Assembly: GCA_964354135.1 (NCBI GenBank)
Contig: CAYGZA010000141.1
Coordinates: 1 to 15,706 of the forward strand
From: CAYGZA01 sp964354135
Lineage (GTDB): Bacteria; Planctomycetota; Planctomycetia; Pirellulales; Thermoguttaceae
DNA length: 15,706 bases
Direction: 5' to 3'
Position 1 is the stretch's first letter. Every line of letters starts with the position of its first letter. Both the position numbers and the translations under genes were made by a program. Positions 14,497-15,706 of this stretch are shown here, in pieces. Under the pieces are notes generated by a model. It was not told the DNA's origin. It saw only the letters and a list, made by a program, of their open reading frames with translations, and made no database searches.

Positions 14497-15570
14497 ATGG
14501 CAACAACACGCACTACCGCCAACCGACGTGTGTTCCTGAAGGCCTCGCTTGCGGGCGGGCTGGCCGCCGGCGCGGCGCGATTGTCCAGCGTGGCATCGGG
14601 GGCCGAGGAGAATCGCGTCAAAGCGCCGAGCCGCGTCGCCCTGACGGCCGGCAACGATCGCGCCGCCAACACCTTTCAGGGGCTGAAGGCCTTCCAGCAC
14701 GACATCGCCCGAGCGATCGGCAATCGCCGCGTGGTGATCAAGCCGAACAACGTGGCCATCGACATTCAGCTCTCCGCCACCCATGCCGATTGCCTGGAAG
14801 GGATCCTGGAGTTCCTCAAGTCGATCGGCAAGTTCGACGGCACGGTGATTGCCGAGTCGGCCGCCAACGGGGCGACCCTGGACGGCTTCGCGAACTACGG
14901 CTACCCGCGCGTGGCGGCCAAGTACGGCGTCAAGCTGCTCGATCTCGACCAGGAGCCGTGCGAGGTGCTGTACGTCTTCGACGAGAAGGACTTCCGGCCT
15001 CACGCAGTGCGGATGTCCCGACTCTTGCTCGATCGGAACAGCTTCCTGATTTCCGCCGCCAGGCTGAAGACCCACGACCTCGTGGTGGCCACGCTGTCGC
15101 TGAAGAACATCATCTTCGGCGCGCCGATCAAGGACCCGGGGTTCGGTTTCGGCAAGCAGGGCAGGCCGGGGGCCAAGAGCAACAAGCCGATCGCGCACGG
15201 GGGCGGCATCCGCGGCATCAACTACAACCTCTTCGCGCTGGCCCAGCGTCTGCACCCGCACCTGGCCGTGATCGACGGCTACGAAGGGATGGAGGGCTAC
15301 GGCCCGACGCGCGGCACGGCGGTCGAGCACCGGGTGTGCGTGGTGGGCAACGACTGGCTGGCCGCCGATCGCGTGGCGGTCGAGTTGATGGGCATCGACT
15401 TCGCCAAGATCGGATACTTGAACTACTGTGCCCAGGCCGGGCTGGGCGAAGGCGACCTGAAGAAGATCGAGATCGTCGGCGAGCCCGTGGCCAGGCACGT
15501 CAAGACCTACAAGCTGGCCCCCAACATCGACCAGCAACTGATCTGGATGAAGCCGCCCCAGCAGTCGTGA
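14497..15570 (+). CDS. Tat-exported DUF362 domain protein
   Basis: The protein has 357 residues. The Tat signal is ANRRVFLKASLAGG plus an Ala/Gly-rich hydrophobic stretch ending near SVASGA. The remainder matches the DUF362 family: RVVIKPNNVAID (K82), an Asp-His-Ala-like THADCLEGILEFL segment, NSFLISAARLKTHDLVVATLSLKNIIFG, and a C-terminal VIDGYEGMEGYGPTRGT followed by DWLAADRVAVELMGID. DUF362 has no firmly established activity; some members carry 4Fe-4S ferredoxin domains, but this one lacks a CxxCxxC motif. ATG 14497 has GGAG 9 bases upstream. It is on the same strand as the operon ending at 14136, but the 360-bp gap suggests its own promoter. Its link to the pathway is only by position and shared Tat export. 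Confidence 0.9.
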   Translation: MATTRTTANRRVFLKASLAGGLAAGAARLSSVASGAEENRVKAPSRVALTAGNDRAANTFQGLKAFQHDIARAIGNRRVVIKPNNVAIDIQLSATHADCLEGILEFLKSIGKFDGTVIAESAANGATLDGFANYGYPRVAAKYGVKLLDLDQEPCEVLYVFDEKDFRPHAVRMSRLLLDRNSFLISAARLKTHDLVVATLSLKNIIFGAPIKDPGFGFGKQGRPGAKSNKPIAHGGGIRGINYNLFALAQRLHPHLAVIDGYEGMEGYGPTRGTAVEHRVCVVGNDWLAADRVAVELMGIDFAKIGYLNYCAQAGLGEGDLKKIEIVGEPVARHVKTYKLAPNIDQQLIWMKPPQQS

Positions 15571-15706
15571 TCAGGGCGTGGGGCCGGTGGATCATTCCTC
15601 GGGCACAGCCGGTCCATCCGTTCTATCTCAGGAACGCCGCGAAAGAGACCATCGTGCTCGTGCTTTCCAAGCCGTGAGGCCGTCACTTGACGGGAAAGCC
15701 TCGCTC
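15571..15706. other. window end, downstream of the DUF362 gene
   Basis: These 136 bp contain no supported gene. A 36-codon frame begins at GTG 15567, overlapping the DUF362 stop as GTGA, and ends at 15677. It has no ribosome-binding site and no recognisable domain. No T-tract terminator is visible before the window ends. Confidence 0.4.

Noticed and set aside
15567..15677. 36-codon frame from a GTG overlapping the DUF362 stop (GTGA)
   Set aside because: The overlap geometry resembles translational coupling, but there is no Shine-Dalgarno and no recognisable product.
1..15706. CRISPR array, tRNA or rRNA genes, or a classical insertion sequence
   Set aside because: No regularly spaced direct repeats, no cloverleaf-like or rRNA-like stretches and no transposase motifs were seen.

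Overview
The window looks like chromosomal DNA of a GC-rich bacterium, most likely a planctomycete (Planctomycetota) or a close relative in the PVC group. The basis is the mix of gene types: twin-arginine (Tat)-tagged DegT/DnrJ/EryC1/StrS aminotransferases, a Tat-tagged Gfo/Idh/MocA oxidoreductase, secreted RidA-like, nitrilase and beta-propeller proteins, amidohydrolase-2 paralogues and a Tat-tagged DUF362 protein. This is inference from gene content; no rRNA or other marker gene is present.

Layout. 253-1581 is a Tat-tagged DegT-type aminotransferase. 1645-2242 looks like a single integron-type gene cassette on the minus strand: an attC-like imperfect palindrome (1639-1704), a 167-codon gene with a HEPN-like RxxxxH motif (1715-2218) and a matching core box at its 5' end (2237-2243). 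2243-2920 has no convincing gene but carries a long imperfect palindrome of REP-like type (2675-2760). A plus-strand run follows: DegT aminotransferase 2 (2921-4294), DegT aminotransferase 3 (4429-5784), Gfo/Idh/MocA oxidoreductase (5858-7249) and a secreted protein with three tandem RidA-like domains (7261-8550). After a 439-bp gap comes a tightly packed operon: secreted beta-propeller protein (8990-10963), secreted nitrilase-superfamily hydrolase with an N-terminal lectin-like domain (10972-12297), amidohydrolase with an intact metal site (12302-13099), and a Tat-tagged amidohydrolase homologue that has lost its metal ligands (13096-14136). After another gap of about 360 bp there is a Tat-tagged DUF362 protein (14497-15570).

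How the parts may work together. Nine of the ten main genes carry an export signal: six Tat (253, 2921, 4429, 5858, 13096, 14497) and three Sec (7261, 8990, 10972). Tat exports folded proteins, often with cofactor bound, which suits PLP- and NAD(P)-dependent enzymes. My reading is that this is a cell-envelope or periplasmic pathway acting on an oxidised or aminated sugar-like or cyclic substrate. In it the oxidoreductase interconverts alcohol and ketone, the three PLP enzymes transaminate or dehydrate, the RidA-like protein binds imine or enamine-like intermediates, and the nitrilase-fold enzyme and amidohydrolases act on C-N or ring bonds. The catalytic logic is inferred; the export signals and motif states are directly visible. 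Several members are degenerate at canonical catalytic positions (RidA Arg, Gfo EKP lysine, amidohydrolase metal ligands), which suggests specialised or binding roles.
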